From contig NZ_BLIV01000002.1 in the NCBI RefSeq assembly GCF_009811755.1, forward strand, positions 613,001 to 677,000: 64,000 nucleotides of DNA. The letters run 5' to 3'. The translations under genes were made by a program, and so were the position numbers. The notes below the pieces were generated by a model. The model was not told the origin of the DNA. It ran no database searches and worked only from the letters and a program-made list of their open reading frames with translations. The DNA comes from Roseobacter cerasinus. GTDB taxonomy: Bacteria; Pseudomonadota; Alphaproteobacteria; Rhodobacterales; Rhodobacteraceae. Of this stretch, positions 25,786 to 34,424 are shown piece by piece (position 1 is the stretch's first letter; every line of letters begins with the position of its first letter).

Positions 25786-27039
25786 ATGAAACTGCTTTTT
25801 GTGCATCAGAACATGCCGGGCCAGTACCGCGAGATCGTGCAGTGGTTGCTCGCCACCGGCCAGCACGAGATTGCCTTTCTGACCCAGCGTCGCAATCCGC
25901 CGCAGTTCGATGGTATTCGCACCATTGTCTACAAGGCCCATCACCGACCGGCCAAGGATGCCTATGGGCTGTCAAAGGTCTGGGAAGAAGCCACCGGTGC
26001 GGGGTTTGGCGCAGCCATGGCCGCGCGCAAGCTGGAGCGGGACGAGGGCTTCAAGCCCGATATCGTCGTCGGCCATGTGGGCTGGGGTGAGCTGACCTTT
26101 TTTAAGCAGGTCTGGCCGGATGTGCCGATCATCGGCTACTTCGAATACTACTATACCCTGCTGGGCGGGCTGGTTGGTTTTGACAGTGATGAACCAGTCT
26201 CGGAGCACGCGCCCTTCCTGACACAGGCCCGCAACGCCGTGCCGCTGGCCAATATCGAAACGGTAGATCTGGGTCAGTGCCCGACGCTCTGGCAGCGCGA
26301 CCGCTTTCCCAACAGCTTCCATGACCGTATGTATGTGTGCCACGACGGCATCCGCGCCGACAGGCTGTTGCCAAATGCGGACGCGTCTTTGTCGCTTGGG
26401 CGGTTGGAGGTGCCTCTGACCCGCGATGACGAGGTGATCACCTATGTGGCGCGCAATCTGGAGCGGGCGCGGGGCTTTCACATTCTGATGCGCGCGCTGC
26501 CGCGTATTCTGCGGGAACGGCCCAACGCGCGGGTGCTGATCATCGGTGGCAACGACGTTTCCTACGGCGGCAAATCCGATAAGCCCGGCGGTCTGCGGGC
26601 GGAGATGGAAAAGGAGGTCGGCCACGAAATTGACTGGACCCGGCTGCATTTTCTGGGGCAGATCCCGTATCCGGATTTCCAAAAGCTGGTGCAGCTGAGC
26701 CGGTGTCATATCTACCTGACCATGCCTTTTGTGCTGTCTTGGTCGCTGATGGAATCGATGGCGATGCAAGCGACCATCGTGGCCTCGGGCGTGGACCCGG
26801 TGCGCGAGGTGATTGCTCATGGCGAGACGGGCCTGCTGGTGGATTTCCATGATCCGGATGCGTTGGCGCAGCAGGTGATCGACGTGGTGTCTGATCCCGG
26901 CGCCTTTGCACATCTGGGTCCGGCGGCCCGGTTGCATATTCTTGAGCATCACGATTTCCTGACGCGCTGCCTGCCGGAGCATCTGCGCCGGATCAACGAT
27001 CTTGTGCCCAACGCCAGAAAGATCGAGAGTCCCGCCTGA
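25786..27039 (+). CDS. glycosyltransferase (GT4-like)
   Basis: A 417-residue GT-B fold protein. The N-terminal domain starts MKLLFVHQNMPGQYREIV, and the C-terminal domain has VARNLERARGFHILMRALPR, VLIIGGNDVSYGG and the donor-site block SWSLMESMAMQATIVASGVD ahead of VREVIAHGETGLLVD. It would transfer a nucleotide-sugar residue in polysaccharide or glycolipid assembly. It is followed by an SDR and exoD on the same strand, supporting an envelope role. Confidence 0.87.
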   Translation: MKLLFVHQNMPGQYREIVQWLLATGQHEIAFLTQRRNPPQFDGIRTIVYKAHHRPAKDAYGLSKVWEEATGAGFGAAMAARKLERDEGFKPDIVVGHVGWGELTFFKQVWPDVPIIGYFEYYYTLLGGLVGFDSDEPVSEHAPFLTQARNAVPLANIETVDLGQCPTLWQRDRFPNSFHDRMYVCHDGIRADRLLPNADASLSLGRLEVPLTRDDEVITYVARNLERARGFHILMRALPRILRERPNARVLIIGGNDVSYGGKSDKPGGLRAEMEKEVGHEIDWTRLHFLGQIPYPDFQKLVQLSRCHIYLTMPFVLSWSLMESMAMQATIVASGVDPVREVIAHGETGLLVDFHDPDALAQQVIDVVSDPGAFAHLGPAARLHILEHHDFLTRCLPEHLRRINDLVPNARKIESPA

Positions 27040-27081
27040 GCGTGCCTTGAACCTCCGGCATGGGCAGTCCACCTTGGTCGC

Positions 27082-27960
27082 ATGAGCAAAACCCTTCTTT
27101 CCTTTGGCCATGGGTTCAGCGCCAAGGCACTGACCCCGCGTCTTACCCGAAAGGGTTGGCGCGTCATCGGCACGACACGCAGCGCAGAGAAGGCGGCAGC
27201 GGTCATGGCAAGCGGGGCTGAGCCGCTGGTCTGGCCCGGCACAGATATCTCGGAGGTGTTGCAGCAGGCGGACGCGCTGCTGATTTCGGCAGGCCCCGGG
27301 GCGCACGGCGACCCGGTTCTGAACATGCTGCAGGATCAGATCACCGCCGCCGCATCCCAATTCGACTGGGTTGGGTATCTGTCGACAACCGGTGTTTATG
27401 GCGACCATGCGGGCGGTTGGGTTGACGAAAGCACGCCGTTGACGCCGTCAACGAAACGCGGTCAGGCGCGGGTCGAGGCAGAGGCCGCGTGGCAGGCAAT
27501 CCCCGATCTGAACCTGCATATCTTCCGGCTGGCAGGTATCTACGGCCCCGGTCGGGGGCCGTTTTCCAAGGTGCGCAAGGGCACCGCGCGGCGGATCATC
27601 AAAAAGGGGCAGGTGTTCTCGCGGATCCACGTCGAGGATATCGCGCAGGTATTACAGGCCTCGTTGGCGCAGCCCAACCCGGGTGCGATCTACAACTTAT
27701 GCGATGATGACCCGGCACCGCCACAGGATGTCATTGCCTATGCGGCAGAGCTTCTTGGCGTGCCCTTGCCCCCGGCGGTCGATTTCGAGACCGCTAACAT
27801 GACGCCCATGGCGCGGAGTTTCTACGCCGAAAGCAAGAAAGTGCGGAACGATCGCATCAGCCGAGAGTTGGGAGTGCAACTGATGTACCCTGACTACCGA
27901 ACCGGGCTGGAGGCTTTGCTGCGTGAGGAACGCGAGAACGATATCACGACAGAGCTATAG
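27082..27960 (+). CDS. NAD-dependent epimerase/dehydratase-like SDR
   Basis: A 292-residue extended SDR. The N-terminal nucleotide loop is degenerate (SFGHGFSAKALTPRL, from GxGxxG), YLSTTGVYGDHAGGWVDEST is the substrate loop, and LAGIYGPGRGPFSKVRKG and FSRIHVEDIAQVL are typical of YeeZ-like SDRs. The usual YxxxK pair is not obvious, so activity may be altered. It overlaps exoD by 38 bases, an indication of a single operon. Confidence 0.83.
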   Translation: MSKTLLSFGHGFSAKALTPRLTRKGWRVIGTTRSAEKAAAVMASGAEPLVWPGTDISEVLQQADALLISAGPGAHGDPVLNMLQDQITAAASQFDWVGYLSTTGVYGDHAGGWVDESTPLTPSTKRGQARVEAEAAWQAIPDLNLHIFRLAGIYGPGRGPFSKVRKGTARRIIKKGQVFSRIHVEDIAQVLQASLAQPNPGAIYNLCDDDPAPPQDVIAYAAELLGVPLPPAVDFETANMTPMARSFYAESKKVRNDRISRELGVQLMYPDYRTGLEALLREERENDITTEL

Positions 27961-28540
27961 GGATTGGCCACTCACAACCTTGCTGGACGCGGTGGACCGC
28001 GCCGCCGAGGACGACACGGTCGAACTGCGCGATGTGGTGGCAGAAATCGGGGACCGGACGATCACGCCGGTGATCCTTGTCGTTGCCCTGTTGCTTGTCT
28101 CGCCCCTGTCTGGTGTGCCCGGTATCCCAACCATCTGTGCCATCATCATCATCCTACTATCGCTGCAAGGGCTGGCGGGGCGCCGTTTGTGGTTGCCGCG
28201 CTGGATGATGCGGGCCGAGGTCAAGGGGCACCGGCTGCAACAGGCAGTGCAGTGGATGCGCAAACCTGCGGATTGGATCGACCGCAACTCGCACCCGCGC
28301 CTGCAATATCTCACCCGGGGGCCCATGCGGCTGCTCATACTCGCGCAATGTGCGGTGATCCCGCTGGGTTGGCCCGCGTTGGAGCTTTTGCCCGGCGTCA
28401 CCTCCCTTGCAGCTGCAACGGTCGGCCTGTTCGCCTTTGGGCTTTTTGCGCGGGATGGATACTTTGTGATCGCGGGCTACATCGGGATGGTGGCCGTGCC
28501 GGTAGGCGCACTGGCCCTGCTGAATGTGGCTGTGCTCTGA
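27923..28540 (+). CDS. exoD: ExoD-family membrane protein
   Basis: A 205-residue membrane protein. LRDVVAEIGDRTITPVILVV, PLSGVPGIPTICAIIIILLS and LPRWMMRAE are the ExoD signature blocks, followed by three C-terminal helices. ExoD was linked to exopolysaccharide production and nodule invasion in rhizobia; its biochemical role is unknown. The start is a GTG inside the upstream gene. Confidence 0.88.
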   Translation: MRNARTISRQSYRDWPLTTLLDAVDRAAEDDTVELRDVVAEIGDRTITPVILVVALLLVSPLSGVPGIPTICAIIIILLSLQGLAGRRLWLPRWMMRAEVKGHRLQQAVQWMRKPADWIDRNSHPRLQYLTRGPMRLLILAQCAVIPLGWPALELLPGVTSLAAATVGLFAFGLFARDGYFVIAGYIGMVAVPVGALALLNVAVL

Positions 28541-28544
28541 TATC

Positions 28545-30476
28545 TCAGGCGCGCGCTTCGCCAATCTGCGCGATGCCCAGAACCTCCAGAACCTTGCTCT
28601 CGATCTGTGCGGCGTTCATGCCTGCGACCGCGTACATATCCGCCGGGCTGGCCTGGTCGATGAAGATATCCGGCAGAACCATGGAGCGGAACTTCAGCCC
28701 GTGGTCAAACACGCCCTCATCCGCCAGCAATTGCGCCACGTGGCTGCCGAAGCCACCCACAGCCCCTTCCTCAATGGTGATCAGCGCCTCATGATCAGCT
28801 GCGAGCTGCAGAACCAGATCGCGATCCAGCGGTTTTGCAAAGCGGGCATCCGCGATGGTGGGGTTGAGGCCGCGCGCACGCAGGGCTTCGGCGGCTTTTT
28901 CGACTTCGGCAAGCCGTGTGCCGAAGGACAGCAGGGCGACCCGGGCACCCTGAGCGATCATGCGGCCCTTCCCGATCTCAAGCACCTCGCCGCGTTCCGG
29001 CATGTCGACGCCCTGTCCTTCCCCTCGAGGGAAGCGGAAGGCGATGGGGCCGTCATCATGTGCGGCAGCGGTGGCGACCATGTGTTTCAGTTCGGCCTCA
29101 TCCGCCGCTGCCATGACCACAAAGTCCGGCAGGTTGGCGAGATAGGCAATGTCGAAGGAGCCTGCGTGGGTGGCGCCATCCGCACCCACAAGCCCCGCGC
29201 GGTCTATGGCAAAGCGCACTGGCAGGCGCTGGATCGCAACATCATGCACAACTTGGTCGTAACCACGCTGCAGAAAGGTCGAATACATTGCACAGAAGGG
29301 CTTCATCCCGCCCGCTGCCAGACCGGCGCAAAAGGTCACCCCATGCTGCTCAGCAATACCCACGTCGAAACAGCGGCTGGGGTAGCGTTCGGCAAAGAGG
29401 TTGAGGCCGGTGCCATCGGGCATAGCAGCGGTCACCGCACAGATCTTGTCGTCTTCCGCCGCCTCCTGCAGCAGGCTATCTGCAAAGACGCGGGTATAGC
29501 TGGGGGCATTTGACGGTGCCTTCTTCTGCTCGCCCGTCAGCACATCGAACTTCGCCGTGGCGTGCCCCTTGTCGCGCGCCGTCTCGGCGGGGGCGTAGCC
29601 TTTGCCTTTCTTGGTCAGCACATGGATCAGGATCGGCCCGGTGGCGCGCGCTTTCACCGTGCGCAGGACGGGCAGAAGCTGGTCCATCTCATGCCCGTCG
29701 ATCGGCCCGAGGTAGGAAAACCCAAGCTCTTCGAAAAGGGTGCCGCCCACGGCCATGCCCTTTAGCATGTCCTTGGCGCGTTTGGCCCCTTCTCGGAATG
29801 GTTCGGGCAGCAGACTGACCGCCCCTTTGGCGGCGGCCTTGAGGTCCTGAAACGGCTCTTCCGCGTAGAGGCGGCTAAGATAGCTCGACATCGCACCCGT
29901 CGGAGGCGCAATGGACATCTCATTGTCGTTCAGGATCACGATCAGGCGCTTGCCAAGGTGGCCTGCGTTGTTCATTGCCTCATAAGCCATGCCTGCACTC
30001 ATCGAGCCATCGCCGATCACCGCAATCGCATCGCCCAGCCCTTCCGGCACCACGCCGCCGAGATCACGCGCCACGGCAAAGCCAAGCGCGGCAGAAATCG
30101 ATGTGGAACTATGGGCCGCGCCAAAGGGGTCGTAGGGGGATTCCTTGCGCTTGGTGAAGCCACTGAGGCCATCCTTCATGCGCAGCGTGCGGATGCGGTC
30201 GCGCCGTTCGGTGAGGATCTTATGCGGGTAACACTGGTGCCCCACATCCCAGATGACCTTGTCGCGCGGCGTGTCGAAGACTGCATGCAGCGCCACGGTA
30301 AGCTCCACAACACCTAGTCCCGCGCCCAGATGCCCGCCTGTAACGGAGACTGCCGAGATCGTCTCGGCGCGCAATTCCTGCGCCAGTTGGGTCAGTTGGC
30401 GATCAGACAGCGGTTTCATGTCAGCCGGGCGGCGGATGGTGTCAAGCAGCGGGGTGTCGGGTCGATCTGAGCTCAT
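28545..30476 (-). CDS. dxs: 1-deoxy-D-xylulose-5-phosphate synthase
   Basis: A 643-residue thiamine diphosphate enzyme. [20 protein letters not shown] and [15 protein letters not shown] are at the N-terminus, [20 protein letters not shown] with ILNDNEM bind ThDP-Mg, and [19 protein letters not shown] lies in the pyrimidine domain. It condenses pyruvate and glyceraldehyde 3-phosphate, the first step of isoprenoid synthesis by the MEP route. It is the last gene of xseB-ispA-dxs, the usual roseobacter order. Confidence 0.96.
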   Translation of the reverse strand: MSSDRPDTPLLDTIRRPADMKPLSDRQLTQLAQELRAETISAVSVTGGHLGAGLGVVELTVALHAVFDTPRDKVIWDVGHQCYPHKILTERRDRIRTLRMKDGLSGFTKRKESPYDPFGAAHSSTSISAALGFAVARDLGGVVPEGLGDAIAVIGDGSMSAGMAYEAMNNAGHLGKRLIVILNDNEMSIAPPTGAMSSYLSRLYAEEPFQDLKAAAKGAVSLLPEPFREGAKRAKDMLKGMAVGGTLFEELGFSYLGPIDGHEMDQLLPVLRTVKARATGPILIHVLTKKGKGYAPAETARDKGHATAKFDVLTGEQKKAPSNAPSYTRVFADSLLQEAAEDDKICAVTAAMPDGTGLNLFAERYPSRCFDVGIAEQHGVTFCAGLAAGGMKPFCAMYSTFLQRGYDQVVHDVAIQRLPVRFAIDRAGLVGADGATHAGSFDIAYLANLPDFVVMAAADEAELKHMVATAAAHDDGPIAFRFPRGEGQGVDMPERGEVLEIGKGRMIAQGARVALLSFGTRLAEVEKAAEALRARGLNPTIADARFAKPLDRDLVLQLAADHEALITIEEGAVGGFGSHVAQLLADEGVFDHGLKFRSMVLPDIFIDQASPADMYAVAGMNAAQIESKVLEVLGIAQIGEARA

Positions 30477-30485
30477 GGGCCCCTC

Positions 30486-31355
30486 TCAGTGCGCGCGCGT
30501 CACAACGAAACGTGCGGCCTCTTTTAGCGTCTCGGCCTCAGCGCCGTAACCCTCCAGGCTGTCGCAGGCCTCCGAGACAAGATCGGCGGCGCGCCTCCGC
30601 GCGGCCTCAAGCCCAAGCAGGGAGACGAAAGTGGCCTTGCCGGCACTCGCATCCTTGCCCACAGCCTTGCCAACGGTCGCGCTGTCGCCAGTCACGTCCA
30701 ACACATCATCGGCGATCTGGAAGGCCAGACCCAAGGCGCGGGCATAGCGGAGTAGCGGCGCGGCGTCAGCTTGCGCTAGCACGGCACCCGCCGTGGCCGA
30801 CCATTCGATCAGCGCGCCGGTCTTGCCGTGTTGCAGCCGGGTTATGTCGTCAAGCGACAGCGGGGCCTCGGCTGTCTCTGCCGCGATATCCAGCGCCTGG
30901 CCCAGAACCATGCCTTCAGCCCCGCTGGCCCGGGCCAGCCGCAAGGCCAGTTCGGCCCGCACGGCAGGCTCCGGGCTTGCTTCGGAGCGGGTCACCAGTT
31001 CGAAGGCGAGGGTTTGCAGAGCATCACCTGCCAGAACCGCCGTGGCCTCATCCCATTTGCGGTGCACAGTGGGTTTGCCCCGGCGCAGGTCGTCGTCATC
31101 CATGCACGGCAGATCGTCATGCACCAGCGAATAGGCGTGCAGCGCTTCGACTGCGGTGGCGGCCCAGATCGATTGCGCGCTGGAGATACCATGCAGCCGT
31201 GCGCTTTCAATCACGAGAAAGCCGCGCAGCCGCTTGCCACCGTGTGTGGCATGCCGCATCGCCCGGACAACCGGTACGTCATCCAGTTGGCCAAGTGTGT
31301 GTTTAAACTGTGCCTGAATAGCCTGAGCCGCAGCGCCCAGACGGTCGGAAAACAT
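30486..31355 (-). CDS. ispA: polyprenyl diphosphate synthase (farnesyl type)
   Basis: A 289-residue trans-prenyltransferase. The first aspartate-rich motif is DDLPCMDDDDLRRG, the second lies in LAFQIADDVLDVTGD, and GKRLRGFLV binds the diphosphate. It makes farnesyl (or geranyl) diphosphate from IPP and DMAPP. Located between xseB and dxs with short gaps, in line with one operon for isoprenoid supply. Confidence 0.93.
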   Translation of the reverse strand: MFSDRLGAAAQAIQAQFKHTLGQLDDVPVVRAMRHATHGGKRLRGFLVIESARLHGISSAQSIWAATAVEALHAYSLVHDDLPCMDDDDLRRGKPTVHRKWDEATAVLAGDALQTLAFELVTRSEASPEPAVRAELALRLARASGAEGMVLGQALDIAAETAEAPLSLDDITRLQHGKTGALIEWSATAGAVLAQADAAPLLRYARALGLAFQIADDVLDVTGDSATVGKAVGKDASAGKATFVSLLGLEAARRRAADLVSEACDSLEGYGAEAETLKEAARFVVTRAH

Positions 31356-31358
31356 GGC

Positions 31359-31601
31359 TCAGAGCCCTTCGACCGGTGTTGTCCCTGTCGGCGCGCCATC
31401 ACCGTCAAGCGTGATCGCCGCCACCTTCTCCTCGGCCTCCTTGAGCTTGGTCTCGCAGCGGGCTTTGAGGGCGGCGCCGCGCTCATAGAGCGCGATGCTC
31501 TCATCCAACGCGACATCGCCGCGCTCCAGCTGTCCCAAGACCTTTTCAAGCTCGGCCATCGCCTGTTCAAAGCTCATCTCTTTTACGGGGGTGTCGGTCA
31601 T
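31359..31601 (-). CDS. xseB: exodeoxyribonuclease VII small subunit
   Basis: An 80-residue protein. MSFEQAMAELEKVLGQLERG and DVALDESIALYERGAALKAR are the defining XseB sequences, with an acidic/alanine tail. It regulates the XseA nuclease, encoded elsewhere. The internal ATG was chosen to fit the family length. Three bases separate its stop from the ispA ATG. Confidence 0.93.
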   Translation of the reverse strand: MTDTPVKEMSFEQAMAELEKVLGQLERGDVALDESIALYERGAALKARCETKLKEAEEKVAAITLDGDGAPTGTTPVEGL

Positions 31602-31678
31602 GCTGGCTCGCTGGTTATGGAGTTTGCGTTCTTTTAGAAGGTTTCCTGTCAGCGTGCCAGTCTTGCTGTGATGCGCCC

Positions 31679-31723
31679 GCCCGCCTGGGCTTGCGGGGCT
31701 GAGCCCCGCAAGCCCAGGCGGGC
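31679..31723. repeat. perfect 22-bp inverted repeat with 1-base centre
   Basis: GCCCGCCTGGGCTTGCGGGG continues to CT, a single G, then the exact reverse complement. It lies between xseB and petR, with its outer base in the petR stop codon. It has no T tract, so it is not a standard intrinsic terminator. It may be a stability hairpin or a mobile palindromic repeat. Confidence 0.8.
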
Positions 31724-32424
31724 TACTCCGGCGCCAACATGTAACCGGCACCGCGGACCGTCTGAAGATAGCGCGGCTGTTTCGGGTCTTCCTCGATCTT
31801 GCGGCGCAGGCGCGTGATCTGAACATCGACAGCGCGCTCCTGGGCCTGCCCGCGATCCCGGCCCAGCTCTTCGACCAGTTTGGCGCGGCTGATGGGCTCG
31901 TTGCAGCTGGCTGAAAAGATCTTCATCAGCTGCATCTCGGTGGCGGTCAATCGCACAAGCTCTTCGCCCTGCCACATCTCGCCGCGCTCCATGTCGTAGC
32001 GGATGCCGCCAAGGCTCAGCACCTTGGGCGCCGTCTGATCGGCCGGGGCCTCGGGCATACGGCGCAGGATGGCGTTGATGCGCAGCAGCAGCTCTTTTGG
32101 CTCGAACGGCTTCGCCAAATAGTCATCCGCGCCCGCTTCAAGCCCTTCGATGCGGTTGTCCGTCTCTCCCTTGGCGGTCAGCAGCAGGATCGGTACCGCG
32201 CGCTCCTCACGGAGAGATTTGGTCAGCGACAAGCCATCCTCGCCCGGCATCATCACGTCCAGCACAATCAGGTCAAAGTCGAGCCCGGACAGAATTCGCC
32301 GGGCGTGTGCCGCATCGCGGGCGGCGGTCACGAGGAACCCACTGCGCATCAGGAATTTCTGCAGCAGCGTCCTGATCCGTTCATCATCGTCGACGATCAG
32401 CAGGTGGGCATCCATTTCACTCAT
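31723..32424 (-). CDS. petR: OmpR-type response regulator PetR
   Basis: A 233-residue two-domain regulator. The receiver has LIVDDDERIR, the phosphorylation site in LIVLDVMMPGEDG, LLLTAKGE and the lysine of LAKPFEP. The C-terminal winged helix holds LTATEMQLMKIF and AVDVQITRLRRKIEEDPKQP, YLQTVRGAGY. In Rhodobacter capsulatus the petP-petR pair next to the cytochrome bc1 genes is required for growth. Here the pair is 13 kb from petABC. It overlaps petP by ATGA. Confidence 0.87.
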   Translation of the reverse strand: MSEMDAHLLIVDDDERIRTLLQKFLMRSGFLVTAARDAAHARRILSGLDFDLIVLDVMMPGEDGLSLTKSLREERAVPILLLTAKGETDNRIEGLEAGADDYLAKPFEPKELLLRINAILRRMPEAPADQTAPKVLSLGGIRYDMERGEMWQGEELVRLTATEMQLMKIFSASCNEPISRAKLVEELGRDRGQAQERAVDVQITRLRRKIEEDPKQPRYLQTVRGAGYMLAPE

Positions 32425-32930
32425 ATGCCGTCCTTCAGCCGTGTGTAGGCCTTGCGCATTTCCCGATCCATCATCGCCTCCAGCACCATTCGAAACCCTG
32501 CAACCGCCTCTGGTCCCGCATCGCGGAATGCCATCCGCATCCGCGCCCGCTGGGCATCCGACAGCTTTTGTTCAAGCGCGCGGCCTTCCTCGGTCAGGAA
32601 CAAGTGGCGCTCGCGTTTGTCTTCGGTTCCGACCTTGCTCTCAACCAGACCATCCTCGATCAGCGTGCGCAAGACACGGTTGAGCGATTGCTTCGTGACC
32701 CCAAGGATGTTGAGCAGATTGTTCACAGTTGTGCCGGGCGCGCGGTTGATGAAATGCACAGCACGGTGGTGCGCACGCCCGTAGGCCATGTCGGAAAGAA
32801 TACGGTCGGGATCGGCAGTAAAGCCGCGATAGGCAAAAAACATGGCCTCAATGCCCTGCCGCAGCTGCTCGTCGGTCAAAAACAGAAGGTTCTCACCGCT
32901 GTGGGCTGAAGAACTGCGCCCGTCTGCCAT
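32421..32930 (-). CDS. petP: MarR-family regulator PetP
   Basis: A 169-residue winged-helix protein. AYGRAHHRAVHFINRAPGTT leads into VNNLLNILGVTKQSLNRVLR (recognition helix) and KRERHLFLTEEGRALEQKL (wing). The second of two consecutive ATGs has GAGG at six bases and is preferred. Its four-base overlap with petR matches the R. capsulatus petPR arrangement. The ligand is unknown. Confidence 0.85.
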   Translation of the reverse strand: MADGRSSSAHSGENLLFLTDEQLRQGIEAMFFAYRGFTADPDRILSDMAYGRAHHRAVHFINRAPGTTVNNLLNILGVTKQSLNRVLRTLIEDGLVESKVGTEDKRERHLFLTEEGRALEQKLSDAQRARMRMAFRDAGPEAVAGFRMVLEAMMDREMRKAYTRLKDGI

Positions 32931-33100
32931 CATATGCCTCAAAAAGTCCTAATCCTTTGTCCACCAGCATATGTCAGTGTTGTTGACATTCCAAGGGGAA
33001 AGGGCTATCGAATCGCATCTTTTGCGCAACTTTATGTCCGTACCGGACGTATCTGGCGCAACTTTTGAAAACATGACGGCCACTTTGGGAAGGAAAGACA

Positions 33101-33970
33101 ATGGCAGGCGCATATGATGACCGCGACGGACAGATCTGGATGGACGGCCAAATGGTCGACTGGCGCGCGGCGAATGTCCACATTCTGACCCATGCCATGC
33201 ACTACGCATCTTCTGTTTTTGAGGGCGAGCGGGCCTACAACGGCAAGATCTTCTTGAGCCGCAAGCATTCGGAACGGCTGCACTTCTCGGCAGGTGAGCT
33301 GGATTTTCAGATCCCCTATACCGTGGACGAAATTGAAGCAGCCAAACAGCAGGTGCTGACGGCGAACGGCCTGACTGACGCCTACGTGCGCGCGGTGGCC
33401 TGGCGCGGGGCAGGCGAAGACATGGGTGTCGCGTCCTCGCGTAATCCGGTGCATCTGGCCATAGCCGCCTGGGAATGGGGCAATTACTATGGCGATGCCA
33501 AGTTCAAAGGCGCGAAGATCGACATCGCCAAGTGGAAGCGCCCCAGCCCCGAGACGATCCCGGTTCATGCCAAGGCGGCGGGGCTCTACATGATCTGCAC
33601 AACCTCGAAACACGCCGCGGAGGCGAAGGGGTGTTCGGATGCGCTGTTCATGGACTATCGCGGCTATGTGGCCGAATGCACGGGCGCGAACATCTTCTTT
33701 GTGAAGGACGGCGAGGTGCACACGCCCAAGGCGGACGTCTTCCTGAACGGGCTCACGCGCCAGACCGTCGTGGGTATGCTGGAGGACCGTCAGATCAAGG
33801 TGCACGAGCGGGTGATCATGCCCGAGGAGCTAGAGAGCTTCGAGCAATGCTGGCTGACCGGCACCGCTGCCGAGGTCACGCCTGTGGGGCAGATTGGCGA
33901 TTATAATTTCGAGGTGGGCGCGATCACCCGCGGGATTGCGGAAGACTACGAGAAGCTGGTGCGCAGTTAA
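33101..33970 (+). CDS. ilvE: branched-chain amino acid aminotransferase
   Basis: A 289-residue fold-type IV PLP enzyme. HAMHYASSVFEGERAYNGKI binds the phosphate, the Schiff-base lysine lies in CTTSKHAAEAKG, and VAECTGANIFFVKDGEVHTP and LNGLTRQTVVGML complete the site. It makes valine, leucine and isoleucine from their keto acids. GGGAAGGAAAGACA precedes the ATG. Divergent from petPR. Confidence 0.93.
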   Translation: MAGAYDDRDGQIWMDGQMVDWRAANVHILTHAMHYASSVFEGERAYNGKIFLSRKHSERLHFSAGELDFQIPYTVDEIEAAKQQVLTANGLTDAYVRAVAWRGAGEDMGVASSRNPVHLAIAAWEWGNYYGDAKFKGAKIDIAKWKRPSPETIPVHAKAAGLYMICTTSKHAAEAKGCSDALFMDYRGYVAECTGANIFFVKDGEVHTPKADVFLNGLTRQTVVGMLEDRQIKVHERVIMPEELESFEQCWLTGTAAEVTPVGQIGDYNFEVGAITRGIAEDYEKLVRS

Positions 33971-33976
33971 GCGCCG

Positions 33977-34318
33977 GTGGATTACGCCGCCTTCGCCGAC
34001 GAATGGGAAGCCGCCTGGAACGCCCATGACCTGGACCGCATCCTCGCCCATTACAGCGCGGATGTGGTCTTTCGCTCACAAAAGGCGATGCGGCTGACCG
34101 GGCGCGGCGAGATACATGGACGCGATGCCCTGCGCGCCTACTGGGCAGCCGCCCTCGACCAGCAGCCTGATCTGTCTTTCATTGTGGTGGATGTGTTGCG
34201 CGGGCATGGGATGCTGGTGATCCTATATCGCAACCAAAGCGATGTGCTTGCTGCTGAAACCTTGCGCTTCGGTACAGATGGGCTGATCGTTGAAGCCTCG
34301 GCCTGTCACAAAGGCTGA
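33977..34318 (+). CDS. SnoaL/NTF2-like protein
   Basis: A 113-residue cone-fold protein. EWEAAWNAHDLDRILAHYSA and EIHGRDALRAYWAAALDQQP are typical of the NTF2-like group. It starts at a GTG six bases after ilvE and so is likely cotranscribed. Members are small enzymes or ligand carriers; none can be singled out. Confidence 0.78.
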   Translation: MDYAAFADEWEAAWNAHDLDRILAHYSADVVFRSQKAMRLTGRGEIHGRDALRAYWAAALDQQPDLSFIVVDVLRGHGMLVILYRNQSDVLAAETLRFGTDGLIVEASACHKG

Positions 34319-34323
34319 GCGGT

Positions 34324-34341
34324 TTGTCATGAATCTTTGAT
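34324..34341 (+). promoter_or_regulatory. possible Pho box upstream of phoD
   Basis: TTGTCAT-GAAT-CTTTGAT shows two CTGTCAT-like repeats at 11-base spacing, about 85 bases before a secreted phosphatase gene. The second repeat matches at five of seven positions, so this is a moderate-quality site. Confidence 0.4.
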
Positions 34342-34424
34342 CCTCCCGTTACACGTGTGTACCTTGGGCGTTACGTTTTTGAGGGTTTATCGCACAGTAG
34401 CCAATCGCCACATGGAGATCTCTC

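Noticed and set aside
25972-27408. 478-residue minus-strand frame over the glycosyltransferase and SDR genes
   Set aside because: It spans two plus-strand genes with clear families and is composed of shadow-type residues.
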